Source: Comamonas sp. KCTC 72670
Lineage (GTDB): Bacteria > Myxococcota > Myxococcia > Myxococcales > Myxococcaceae
Length of the DNA stretch: 64,000 nucleotides
NCBI GenBank assembly: GCA_014656495.1
Contig: BNCN01000001.1
Location: 682,001 to 746,000 of the forward strand
Direction of reading: 5' to 3'
This document shows, piece after piece, positions 45,110-54,377 of the stretch. The notes under the pieces are model-generated. The model was given only the letters and a program-made list of their open reading frames with translations. It was not told the DNA's origin and made no database searches. A program made the translations under genes and the position numbers. The stretch's first letter is position 1, and every line of letters starts with the position of its first letter.

Positions 45110-46345
45110 ATGGACTTCGAGCCGAGTGAGCGAGGCAAGGACTACCTGGAGAGCGTGAAGCGCTTCATGAGCGAGCACATCCTCCCTGCGGAAGCCCGCT
45201 ATCACGAGGAGCTCCGCGCCACGGCGCAAGGCGGCGACTGGAAGACATGGCGCGTGCCCGCCGTCATGCAGGAGCTCAAGGCGAAGGCGAAGGCCCAGGG
45301 TCTGTGGAACCTGTTCCTCCCGGACGCGAAGCTCGGCGCCGGGCTTAGCACGCTGGAGTACGCGCCCATCGCGGAAGAGACGGGCCGCAGCTTCATCGCC
45401 CCCGAGGTCTTCAACTGCAGCGCCCCGGACACCGGCAACATGGAGGTGCTCTGGAAGTACGGCTCCGAGGCGCAGCAGGAGCGCTGGCTGAAGCCGCTGC
45501 TCGCCGGGGAAATCCGCTCCGTGTTCTGCATGACGGAGCCCGACGTGGCCTCGTCGGACGCCACCAACATGGCGGCGACCGCCATCGTCGAGGGTGACGA
45601 AATCGTCCTCGATGGCAGCAAGTGGTGGTCCAGCGGCCTGGGCCACCCGAACGCGAAGGTGGCCATCTTCATGGCCCGCACGCCCGACACCGGCGGCGAC
45701 CGCCACCACCAGCACTCCATGGTGCTGGTGCCGCTGGACGCCCCCGGGGTGAACATCCGCCGCATGCTGCCCGTGTACGGCGACTACGACGCGCCGCATG
45801 GCCACGGCGAGGTGCACTTCGACAACGTGCGCGTCCCCCGCGACAACGTCATCTCCGGGCCAGGGATGGGCTTCGAGATTGCGCAGGGCCGGCTCGGGCC
45901 GGGGCGCATCCACCACTGCATGCGGTGCATCGGCGCGGCGGAGCGGTCGCTGGAGCTGATGATTGACCGGGGCATGAAGCGCACCGCCTTCGGGAAGCCG
46001 CTCCTCAACCTGGGGGGCAACCGCGAGAAGGTGGCGGAGGCCCGCATCGCCATCGACCAGGCACGCCTGTTGACGCTCTATGCGGCGTGGAAGATGGACC
46101 AGGTGGGGGCGCTCGGGGCGATGAGCGAGATTTCCGCCATCAAGGTCGTCGCGCCCAATGTCCTCCAGAAGGTGGTGGACGACGCCATCCAGCTTCACGG
46201 CGGCGCAGGGGTGTCTCAAGATACGCCGCTGGCGGGCTTCTTCGCCCAGGCGCGCAGCCTGCGCCTCGCGGACGGCCCGGACGAAGTGCACAAGGGGCTC
46301 ATCGCCCGCATCGAGCTGTCCAAGCGGGGCTTCTCACGGAGCTGA
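45110..46345 (+). CDS. Acyl-CoA dehydrogenase, ACAD10/ACAD11/LvaC-like by context
   Basis: ATG 45110 has AGGAGA upstream (45097-45102). The 411-residue flavoenzyme has the ACAD signatures CMTEPDVASSDATNM (FAD and acyl binding), GSKWWSSGLGHPNAKVAIFMART, TAFGKPL and QLHGGAGVSQDTPLAGFFAQARSLRLADGPDEVHKGLIAR. The C-terminal Asp-Glu of DGPDEVH lies where ACAD10/11-type enzymes are conserved. It is the first gene of a four-gene operon with an APH-type kinase. In mammals these two domains are fused and break down 4-hydroxyacyl-CoA through a 4-phosphoacyl intermediate. A plain fatty acyl-CoA dehydrogenase role remains possible. Confidence 0.88.
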   Translation: MDFEPSERGKDYLESVKRFMSEHILPAEARYHEELRATAQGGDWKTWRVPAVMQELKAKAKAQGLWNLFLPDAKLGAGLSTLEYAPIAEETGRSFIAPEVFNCSAPDTGNMEVLWKYGSEAQQERWLKPLLAGEIRSVFCMTEPDVASSDATNMAATAIVEGDEIVLDGSKWWSSGLGHPNAKVAIFMARTPDTGGDRHHQHSMVLVPLDAPGVNIRRMLPVYGDYDAPHGHGEVHFDNVRVPRDNVISGPGMGFEIAQGRLGPGRIHHCMRCIGAAERSLELMIDRGMKRTAFGKPLLNLGGNREKVAEARIAIDQARLLTLYAAWKMDQVGALGAMSEISAIKVVAPNVLQKVVDDAIQLHGGAGVSQDTPLAGFFAQARSLRLADGPDEVHKGLIARIELSKRGFSRS

Positions 46346-46350
46346 ATGCC

Positions 46351-47175
46351 ATGGCCAATCAACGCATCTTCATCACCGGTGGTGCCAGCGGTCTCGGGAA
46401 GGCCATTGCCCTGCGCTTCGCTCGCGCGGGGTGGCAGGTCTGCATCGGCGACGTCAACGACGCGCGAGGCGACGAGGCCCTGAAGGAGCTCTCCGCCCTG
46501 GCCCCCCAGGCGCATTACCAGCGCTGTGACGTGCGCCGCGAGGAGGACCTCCAGGACGCGCGGGATTGGCTCAACGCCCACTGGGGCGGCGTGGACGTCG
46601 TGGTCAACAACGCCGGTGTCGCGCAGGCGGGCGCGATCGAGGACGTGTCGATTGAAGACTGGCAGTGGATCATCGACATCAACCTGCTGGGCGTCGTGCG
46701 CGGCTGCAAGGTCTTCACGCCCGGCTTCAAGAAGCAGGGCCACGGCCACATCGTCAACGTCGCGTCCATGGCGGGCCTGCTCGATGTGCCGCTGATGAGC
46801 AGCTACAACGCGACCAAGGCGGCCGTGGTGTCGCTGTCGGAGACGCTGCACAACGAGCTGGCGGAGTACGGCGTCGGCGTCAGCGTCGTGTGCCCGTCCT
46901 TCTTCAAGACGAACCTGGGCGACTCGCTGCGCACCACGGACCCGCGATTGGGCGCCACCATGGCACGGCTGCTCGAGCGCTCGGCCATCACCGCGGATGA
47001 CATCGCCAACGACATCTTCACCGCCGTGGCCCAGCGCGGGTTCTACATCCTCCCCCACGCGGACGGCCGGAGGACGTGGCGGATGAAGCGGCTGCTGCCG
47101 CGCGAGCTCTACTCGTGGATGCTGCGCCGGAGCACCCGGGGCATGCGTCACGGTTCGCGTCCGACATCCCCCTGA
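46351..47175 (+). CDS. Short-chain dehydrogenase/reductase
   Basis: This 274-residue SDR starts 5 bp after the dehydrogenase stop. It has the cofactor loop TGGASGLG (9-16), Asp60, NNAG (86-89), Ser139, Tyr152 and Lys156 as catalytic set, and NLLGVVRGCKVFTP. The C-terminal extension is basic (WRMKRLLPRELYSWML). In this operon it may oxidise a hydroxyacyl or reduce a ketoacyl group, for example interconverting 4-oxo and 4-hydroxy acids. The substrate is inferred only. Confidence 0.88.
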   Translation: MANQRIFITGGASGLGKAIALRFARAGWQVCIGDVNDARGDEALKELSALAPQAHYQRCDVRREEDLQDARDWLNAHWGGVDVVVNNAGVAQAGAIEDVSIEDWQWIIDINLLGVVRGCKVFTPGFKKQGHGHIVNVASMAGLLDVPLMSSYNATKAAVVSLSETLHNELAEYGVGVSVVCPSFFKTNLGDSLRTTDPRLGATMARLLERSAITADDIANDIFTAVAQRGFYILPHADGRRTWRMKRLLPRELYSWMLRRSTRGMRHGSRPTSP

Positions 47176-47193
47176 GCCAGCGAGTCGCCACGC

Positions 47194-48267
47194 ATGTCAT
47201 CGACCGCCACCATCGACCCCGCGGGCGCAGTCCGACAGGGCGAGGAGCTGAACCTCCCCGCCGTGGACGCCTGGCTCAAGGCCCAGGTGCCCACGCTGGA
47301 GGGCACGCCGGAAGTCACGCAGTACGCGGGCGGCGCCTCCAACTGGACGTACCGGCTGAAGTACCCGAACCGGGACCTCATCCTGCGCCGGCCGCCCTCG
47401 GGCACGAAGGCGAAGTCCGCGCATGACATGGCCCGCGAGTACACGGTGCAGCAGGCCTTGAAGCCGGCCTACCCCGTGGTGCCAACGATGGTCGGCCTGT
47501 GCCAGGACCCGGCCGTGCTGGGCAGCGACTTCTACGTCATGGAGCGCATCGAGGGGCTCATCCCGCGAAAGCACCTGCCCCGCGGCCTGACGCTGGACGC
47601 GAAGCAGACGCGCGAGCTGTGCCTCAACGTCATCACCAAGCTCGTGGAGCTCCACGCCGTGGACCCGGCGGCGGTGGGACTCACGTCACTGGGCAAGGGG
47701 CCGGGCTATCCCACGCGGCAGGTGGAGGGCTGGTCCGCTCGCTACGAGAAGGCGCGGACCTGGAACGTCGCCGGCTTCACCTACGTGCGCGACTGGCTCA
47801 AGGCGAACACGCCCGCGGACATCGCGACGTGCGTCATCCACAACGACTGGCGCTTCGACAACGTGGTGCTCGACCCGGTGGAGCCCACGCGCGTCATCGG
47901 CGTGCTCGACTGGGAGATGGCCACGCTGGGTGACCCGCTGATGGACCTGGGCAGCGCGCTCGCCTACTGGGTCCATGCGGATGACGACTTCGTCATGCGC
48001 TCCACGCGGCGTCAGCCCACGCACCTGCCCGGCATGCTCCGGCGCGAGGAGGTGGTGGCGTACTACCTGGACCGTACGAAGCTGAAGCCCGAGAACTGGA
48101 CCTTCTACGAAGTGTTCGGCCTCTTCCGGCTCGCCGTCATCGCGCAGCAAATCTACTACCGCTACCACCACAAGCAGACGCGCAACCCGGCGTTCAAGAA
48201 CTTCTGGGTGCTGGTCAACTACCTCGGCTGGCGCTGCCACCGGCTCATCCGGAAAGGAGCCCGCTGA
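47194..48267 (+). CDS. APH-type phosphotransferase, candidate 4-hydroxyacyl-CoA kinase
   Basis: The 357-residue kinase has the aminoglycoside-phosphotransferase fold: Lys/Arg-rich LILRRPPSG after the glycine strand YAGGASNWTYRL, catalytic HNDWRFDNVVLD (Asp and Asn), and VLDWEMATLGDPLMDLG (metal Asp). This is the ACAD10/ACAD11 N-terminal-like family and is related to LvaA of Pseudomonas putida. LvaA phosphorylates 4-hydroxyvaleryl-CoA so that an ACAD can remove phosphate. The neighbouring ACAD gene supports the same chemistry. Its stop and the next ATG overlap as TGATG. Confidence 0.85.
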   Translation: MSSTATIDPAGAVRQGEELNLPAVDAWLKAQVPTLEGTPEVTQYAGGASNWTYRLKYPNRDLILRRPPSGTKAKSAHDMAREYTVQQALKPAYPVVPTMVGLCQDPAVLGSDFYVMERIEGLIPRKHLPRGLTLDAKQTRELCLNVITKLVELHAVDPAAVGLTSLGKGPGYPTRQVEGWSARYEKARTWNVAGFTYVRDWLKANTPADIATCVIHNDWRFDNVVLDPVEPTRVIGVLDWEMATLGDPLMDLGSALAYWVHADDDFVMRSTRRQPTHLPGMLRREEVVAYYLDRTKLKPENWTFYEVFGLFRLAVIAQQIYYRYHHKQTRNPAFKNFWVLVNYLGWRCHRLIRKGAR

Positions 48268-48959
48268 TGGGCGTGGTGTACCTGGTCCGTCACGGACAGG
48301 CGTCGTTCGGCGCGGAGAACTACGACCAGCTCTCCGAGATGGGCTTCGAGCAGGCCCGGCTGCTGGGCACCGCGCTGCGCGAACGCCTTCCGCGCGTGGA
48401 CGCCGTCGTCACGGGCACCCTGGCGCGTCACCAGCAGACCGCGCAGACGTGCCTCGCCGCCCTCGGGTGTGAGACCGCCTCCGTGCAGGCGGCGGGCTTC
48501 GACGAGTTCGACCACGAGGACATCGTCGCCCGGCACACGCCACGCTACGCGGACCAGGCCGTGCTGCGCGAGGAGCTGTCGCGGATGGAGTCGCCCCGGC
48601 AGGCCTACCAGGCGCTCTACCTGGAGGCCGTGGCCCGCTGGGTCTCCGGCCAGCATGACGCGGACTACCCCGAGCCCTGGTCCACGTTCCGGCAGCGCTG
48701 CGTCACCGCGCTCGACGCGCTCATCGAGCAGATGGGCCCTTCCAAGAACGCGCTCGTCTTCACGTCCGGAGGCCCCATCACCGCCGTCTGCCAGGACCTG
48801 CTCCGCATCCCGGATGAGCACGCCTTCCGCCTCAACCTGACGCTGGCGAACTGCGGCCTCACCAAGGTCATCTACAGCGCGCGGGGCCGCTACCTCTCCA
48901 CGCTCAACGAGCACGTGCACTTCGAAGGTGCCCAGCGCGCCCTGCTCACCTATCGCTGA
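48267..48959 (+). CDS. Histidine phosphatase family protein
   Basis: The 230-residue protein belongs to the phosphoglycerate-mutase-like superfamily. VYLVRHGQASFG carries the catalytic His near residue 9, TGTLARHQQTAQTC the second Arg/His pair, and FTSGGPITAV the late loop (the usual second His is not obvious there). It is the last operon gene and may dephosphorylate stalled phospho-acyl intermediates or another small phosphoester. Its 3' end overlaps the convergent Ada-like gene by 10 bp. Confidence 0.85.
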   Translation: MGVVYLVRHGQASFGAENYDQLSEMGFEQARLLGTALRERLPRVDAVVTGTLARHQQTAQTCLAALGCETASVQAAGFDEFDHEDIVARHTPRYADQAVLREELSRMESPRQAYQALYLEAVARWVSGQHDADYPEPWSTFRQRCVTALDALIEQMGPSKNALVFTSGGPITAVCQDLLRIPDEHAFRLNLTLANCGLTKVIYSARGRYLSTLNEHVHFEGAQRALLTYR

Positions 48960-49846
48960 GCGGCGGTGGGCGCCACGAGCCCAGGCGGGGCCTCCTGCGC
49001 GACGCCGTCGCCGTAGCGCAGGTCCTCCCACGCCAGCATCGCCCGCTTGCGCGCGGCGCCCCAGCGGTACTCACCGAAGACACCTGTCTTCCGCAGCACG
49101 CGGTGGCACGGAATCAGGAGCCCCACCGGGTTGTCCCCCACCGCCGAGCCCACCGCGCGCATCGCCTTCGGCTTCCCGATGGCCCGCGCGAGGTCCTCGT
49201 ATGTGGTCACCTCACCCGACGGCACGCGCAGCAGCGCCTGCCACACCTGCACCTGGAAGGGCGTGCCACGCACCAGCACCGACAACGGCCGCGCCGCAGC
49301 GCCCGGCCCCGAGGCGCGGAAGATGCGCTCCACCCAGGGCGCCGTGGCCTCCGAGGACTCCTCGAACGTGGCGCGAGGCCACTCGCGCTTCAGCGCGGCC
49401 AAGGCGTCCTCCTTCGACTCACCCGTGAGGAAGTGCAGGCCACAGATGCCCCGCTCGCAGACAGCGAGGAGACACGCACCGAAGGGCGACGCGTGAACGC
49501 CATACCGCACGGTGAGCCCTTCCCCGCCCAGCTTGTACTCCCCCGGCGTCATCGACGTCAGGGTGACAAAGAGCTCATGCAGCCGGCCGCTGCCTGACAG
49601 CCCCACTTCCAGCGAGGTCTCCAGCACGCTCCGGCGCTCGGCGAGCAGGCGCCGGGCCGAGCGGAGCGTATGGAGCTGCACGAAGCGCTTGGGGCTGATG
49701 CCCGCCCACTGGGAGAACATCCGCTGGAAGTGGAAGGGGCTCAGGCCCACGTGCGCGGCGGCATCCTCCAGGGACGGCTGGTCGAGCGCGTGCGCGTCGA
49801 GGTAGAGGATGGCCTGTTCGATGCGGGCGTAATCGCTGGATGCCAT
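48950..49846 (-). CDS. Ada-like protein: AraC HTH plus O6-methylguanine methyltransferase
   Basis: This 298-residue protein has an AraC-type HTH pair in residues 1-105 (LSPFHFQRMFSQWAGISPKRFVQLHTLRSARRLL, then SLEVGLSGSGRLHELF). A methyltransferase N-subdomain and catalytic domain follow (115-285), with GTPFQVQVWQALLRVPSGEVTTYEDLARAIGKPKAMRAVGSAVGDNPVGLLIPCHRVL. Cys in PCHRV accepts the alkyl group from DNA. The zinc phosphotriester domain of E. coli Ada is missing, so the activation switch must differ. It is divergent from an NTF2-like gene that could be its target. Confidence 0.93.
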   Translation of the reverse strand: MASSDYARIEQAILYLDAHALDQPSLEDAAAHVGLSPFHFQRMFSQWAGISPKRFVQLHTLRSARRLLAERRSVLETSLEVGLSGSGRLHELFVTLTSMTPGEYKLGGEGLTVRYGVHASPFGACLLAVCERGICGLHFLTGESKEDALAALKREWPRATFEESSEATAPWVERIFRASGPGAAARPLSVLVRGTPFQVQVWQALLRVPSGEVTTYEDLARAIGKPKAMRAVGSAVGDNPVGLLIPCHRVLRKTGVFGEYRWGAARKRAMLAWEDLRYGDGVAQEAPPGLVAPTAAQR

Positions 49847-49980
49847 GCCGGTGCTCCGGGAGAAGTGCTTTCAAGTCTGGGTATGTCCGCGAGCGCACGG
49901 AGCGGCAACCCGGTTCTTGCGCACGTCCCACGCACCGGGCTCGCATGGGCGAGAAGCATCATCACCTGGAAAGGCGTTCC

Positions 49981-50349
49981 ATGTTCACGGAGGAAGACAT
50001 CCTGGCAGCGGAGGAGGCCCTACGACGCGCGATGCTGTCGAGCGACGTGGCCGCGCTCGACGCGCTGCTCTCCGACGACCTCGTGTTCGTCAGTCACACC
50101 GGGCAGCTCTTCGACAAGGAAGCGGACCTCGCGCCGCACCGCTCGGGGGCGCTGCGCCTCACGCGCCTGGACATCACCGAACAGGAGCTGCGCTACCTCT
50201 CCGCGGGCGCCGTCGTCGTCGTTCGCGCCTCGGTATCCGGAGAGTTCCAAGGAGCCCGCTTCGAAGGAGACTTCCGCTACACCCGCGTGTGGCAGGTCGT
50301 CGACGACGCGCCGCAAGTCATCACGGCCCACTGCACGGCGGTGGTGTGA
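49981..50349 (+). CDS. NTF2-like (DUF4440/SnoaL-type) protein
   Basis: ATG 49981 (MFTEEDILAAEEALRRAML) starts the fold; upstream in-frame codons lack coding bias. The 122-residue protein shows the cone-shaped fold pattern: a first helix pair with SSDVAALDALLSDDLVFVSHTG, then strands RLDITEQEL, AVVVVRASVSG and YTRVWQVV. These proteins are small enzymes or binding proteins of varied role. No ligand is inferred. Confidence 0.82.
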   Translation: MFTEEDILAAEEALRRAMLSSDVAALDALLSDDLVFVSHTGQLFDKEADLAPHRSGALRLTRLDITEQELRYLSAGAVVVVRASVSGEFQGARFEGDFRYTRVWQVVDDAPQVITAHCTAVV

Positions 50350-50374
50350 CACCTCCCCGTCACGCACGCTGTCC

Positions 50375-50394
50375 GCCAGTGCGCATGCACTGGC
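50375..50394 (+). terminator. Hairpin after NTF2-like gene
   Basis: An 8-bp perfect stem GCCAGTGC / GCACTGGC with a GCAT loop sits 25 bp downstream of the stop codon. There is no T tract after it. It may end or protect the NTF2-like transcript. Confidence 0.4.
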
Positions 50395-50444
50395 ACCGCG
50401 GGGCGAGTGACTTGACTCCCGGAAGACGACCGCTTATCCGTTGA

Positions 50445-51923
<1,479 letters not shown>

Positions 51924-51972
51924 CGACACCCCGTCATCTCGCTGGCCACCACAACCTTCCCGGAGTGCTCCC

Positions 51973-53292
51973 GTGCCCACCTCCTCCGCCGCACCGGCCC
52001 CGCGCCTCTTCGACCTGTCCTTGCCTGACTTGACGCTGGAGGCAGGCGCACGCGTGATGCACCACCTCGTCCGCGGCTGGTGGTGGGGCCCGGAGGAGGA
52101 CCTGCCCTGGCTGCGCTCACGCGCCCGCGTCCTCTCCACGGAGGAGGCCGACGCCAGCGCCCTGCGCGTCGTCCGCCGCACGGTGGAGGAACAGCGCGGG
52201 CTCGCCGAGGAGGCCCGGCACCGGGGCTCCGGGCGCGCGCCGGCGCCCGTACCCACGGTGCTGCTGGTGCACGCGCTCACCGGCGACATGCGGGCGGGCG
52301 GCAAGGGCGGCTGGTGGGAGCCGCTCATCGGCCCCCGGCGTGTCCTGGACCCGTCGAGGAAGCGGCTGTTGTGCTTCAACAACCTCGGCTCCTGCTACGG
52401 CACCTCGGGCCCCGCGGACGAGGGCTTCCCGCTGCGCACGGACGACGCGCGCTTCGGGCCGCCGCTGCCCCAGGCCAAGGGTGATTTGCGTCAGGACGAG
52501 CACCGCCTGCCGGCCACCCTCACCCCGTGGGACCAGGCGCGCAGCATCCTGGTGGCCCTGGACGCGCTCGGCCTGGACGAGGTGGAGCTCGTCACCGGCG
52601 GCTCCCTGGGCGGCATGGTGGTGCTCTGCCTCGCGGCGCTGGCACCGGAGCGCTTCGCCCGCATGGCGCCCATCGCCACCACGGAGTCCGCCACCGCGTG
52701 GGTGGTGGGCCTCAACCACGTGGCGAGGCAGGCGCTGCTGATGGACCCGGGCTATCCGGAGTCCCCCCGCCGGGGCCTGGAGCTGGCGCGGCAGCTCGCG
52801 ATGCTCACCTACCGCGCGGAGCCCGGACTGGAGGCCCTGCAGGGCCGCCCCGCCGAGTGGTCCTCCCGCGCGCTGCACCCCATGCACAGCTACCTGGAGT
52901 ACCAGGGCCAGAAGCTGGAGGCCCGCTTCGACGCGCGCGCGTACCTGGCGCAGCTCGGGGCCATGGACCACCACGACGTGTCGCGCTTCCCCGGCGGCGG
53001 ACTGGCCCGCATCCGCGCGAGCGCGCTGTGCGTGGGCATCGACACCGACCAGCTCTTCTTCCCCAGCCACATGGCGGCGCTGGCGCGGCGGCTGCGGGAG
53101 CGGGGGCTCCACGCCGAGCACGCCACGCTGGCCAGCCTCCACGGCCACGACGGCTTCCTGCTGGAGTGGGACGCGATGGCGGCCCTGCTCGCGCGGGCGC
53201 TCGTGCTCCCCACCGCGAGGGCCCCCCAGCACTGGGAGGAGGCGCCCCCACGGACTCCGGCGTTCAGCCCACCTTGCGTGCCGGAGGCGTAG
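51973..53292 (+). CDS. metX: Homoserine O-acetyltransferase
   Basis: GTG 51973 is preceded by CGGAG. The 439-residue alpha/beta hydrolase uses Ser211 in TGGSLGGM, with Asp in GIDTDQLFFP and His in HGHDGFLLEWD. It makes O-acetylhomoserine for MetY, encoded 49 bp upstream. It is longer than the usual ~375 residues because of an N-terminal insert (about 30-90, with LRSRARVLSTEEADASALRVVRR). The last 29 bp overlap the convergent RCK gene. Confidence 0.93.
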   Translation: MPTSSAAPAPRLFDLSLPDLTLEAGARVMHHLVRGWWWGPEEDLPWLRSRARVLSTEEADASALRVVRRTVEEQRGLAEEARHRGSGRAPAPVPTVLLVHALTGDMRAGGKGGWWEPLIGPRRVLDPSRKRLLCFNNLGSCYGTSGPADEGFPLRTDDARFGPPLPQAKGDLRQDEHRLPATLTPWDQARSILVALDALGLDEVELVTGGSLGGMVVLCLAALAPERFARMAPIATTESATAWVVGLNHVARQALLMDPGYPESPRRGLELARQLAMLTYRAEPGLEALQGRPAEWSSRALHPMHSYLEYQGQKLEARFDARAYLAQLGAMDHHDVSRFPGGGLARIRASALCVGIDTDQLFFPSHMAALARRLRERGLHAEHATLASLHGHDGFLLEWDAMAALLARALVLPTARAPQHWEEAPPRTPAFSPPCVPEA

Positions 53293-54364
53293 GCACCGCC
53301 ACCGCCTCGTGGTGGGACCAGAGCGGCGGCTCCGCCTCGTGGGTGAAGGCGCGCAGCCGCCGGTACTCCGGATAGGACGCCTGGAGCGACAGCACGTCGC
53401 CGGGCCGGATGACCTCGTCGCCGGGTGGGTGCAGCGTCTCCTCGGCGCCACGCTGGAGGGACAGCGCGAGGCAGCCGAACCGGTCCCTCACCTCGGAGAT
53501 GGTGAGGCCCGGCAGGCCCAGGCGCGCCTCGAAGTGCGAGACGACCATCAGGTGCTTGGACAGGTGGAACGAGTGGACGATGCGCGGGTCCATGGCCGCC
53601 AGCGCCATGGCCGGCGCCGCCAGCGACGAGCTGGAGAGCGCCTCCGCCTTGAACGTCTCGCGCACCTTGCCGCTCAAGTCGTCGTCGAACAGGCGGATGA
53701 CCACGCGGATGTTCGGGTTGAGCTTGCGCGCGTCGAGCGCGATGTTGAGGTTGGCCAAATCATCGTCCGTGGCGCAGACGATGGCGGAGGCGTCCTTCAC
53801 GTTGGTGCGAGGCAGGCACAGCGGGCTGCGGGTGTCGTCGATGAGCAGCGGCACCAGCTCGTCGCGCAGCGCGGACACGAAGGCCGCGTCCTCGCGCTTC
53901 TCCACCACCACCACATCCCGGCCCATCTCCCGCAACTGCGTCACCACGCGGTAGCCCACCCGCCCCGCCCCGCACACCACGACGTGGCCCTTCATCGTTT
54001 CGGAGACCACTTCAATCCACTCCTTGTCGTTCTTGTGCCGGGCGAAGAAGAGGTAGGCGAAGCGCACCACACCGTCGGCCACCAGGGCAATCCCCGTCGG
54101 GGGAATCACCACGTTGAGCAGCTCCACCAGCCAGTCGTCGACGTAGGGCAGCGACGGCTGGCCGTAGAGCAGGAAGTAGGTGTGGTGCAGCGCCTCACCG
54201 AAGTCGATGCGCTGCCCCTCCGGGGTGCGGAAGCGCCAGTGGAAGAGCAGCGGCCCGCCGAGGAACAACACGGCGGACAGCACCAGCGTGGTGCGAAAGC
54301 GCCGTACGAGCGCCCGCAGGTAGCGCAGGTTGGCCCGGAAGTGCCGGCGGGACGGCTTCTTCAT
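53264..54364 (-). CDS. RCK-domain (TrkA-N/TrkA-C) protein with degenerate channel region
   Basis: The 366-residue protein has two hydrophobic helices (about 28-42 and 82-105), then an RCK_N Rossmann domain (VVVCGAGRVGYRVVTQL, about 127-145, then VIVVEKRED-like VVVVEKRED). An RCK_C domain ends with GDEVIRPGDVLSLQAS. This is the plan of two-helix potassium channels, but the selectivity filter TxGYG is absent: between the helices one reads YFLLYGQPSLPYVDDW. It may be a modified channel or an NAD-sensing membrane protein. It lies 13 bp after tatC. Confidence 0.8.
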   Translation of the reverse strand: MKKPSRRHFRANLRYLRALVRRFRTTLVLSAVLFLGGPLLFHWRFRTPEGQRIDFGEALHHTYFLLYGQPSLPYVDDWLVELLNVVIPPTGIALVADGVVRFAYLFFARHKNDKEWIEVVSETMKGHVVVCGAGRVGYRVVTQLREMGRDVVVVEKREDAAFVSALRDELVPLLIDDTRSPLCLPRTNVKDASAIVCATDDDLANLNIALDARKLNPNIRVVIRLFDDDLSGKVRETFKAEALSSSSLAAPAMALAAMDPRIVHSFHLSKHLMVVSHFEARLGLPGLTISEVRDRFGCLALSLQRGAEETLHPPGDEVIRPGDVLSLQASYPEYRRLRAFTHEAEPPLWSHHEAVAVPTPPARKVG

Positions 54365-54377
54365 GGTGGCTCCTCGA

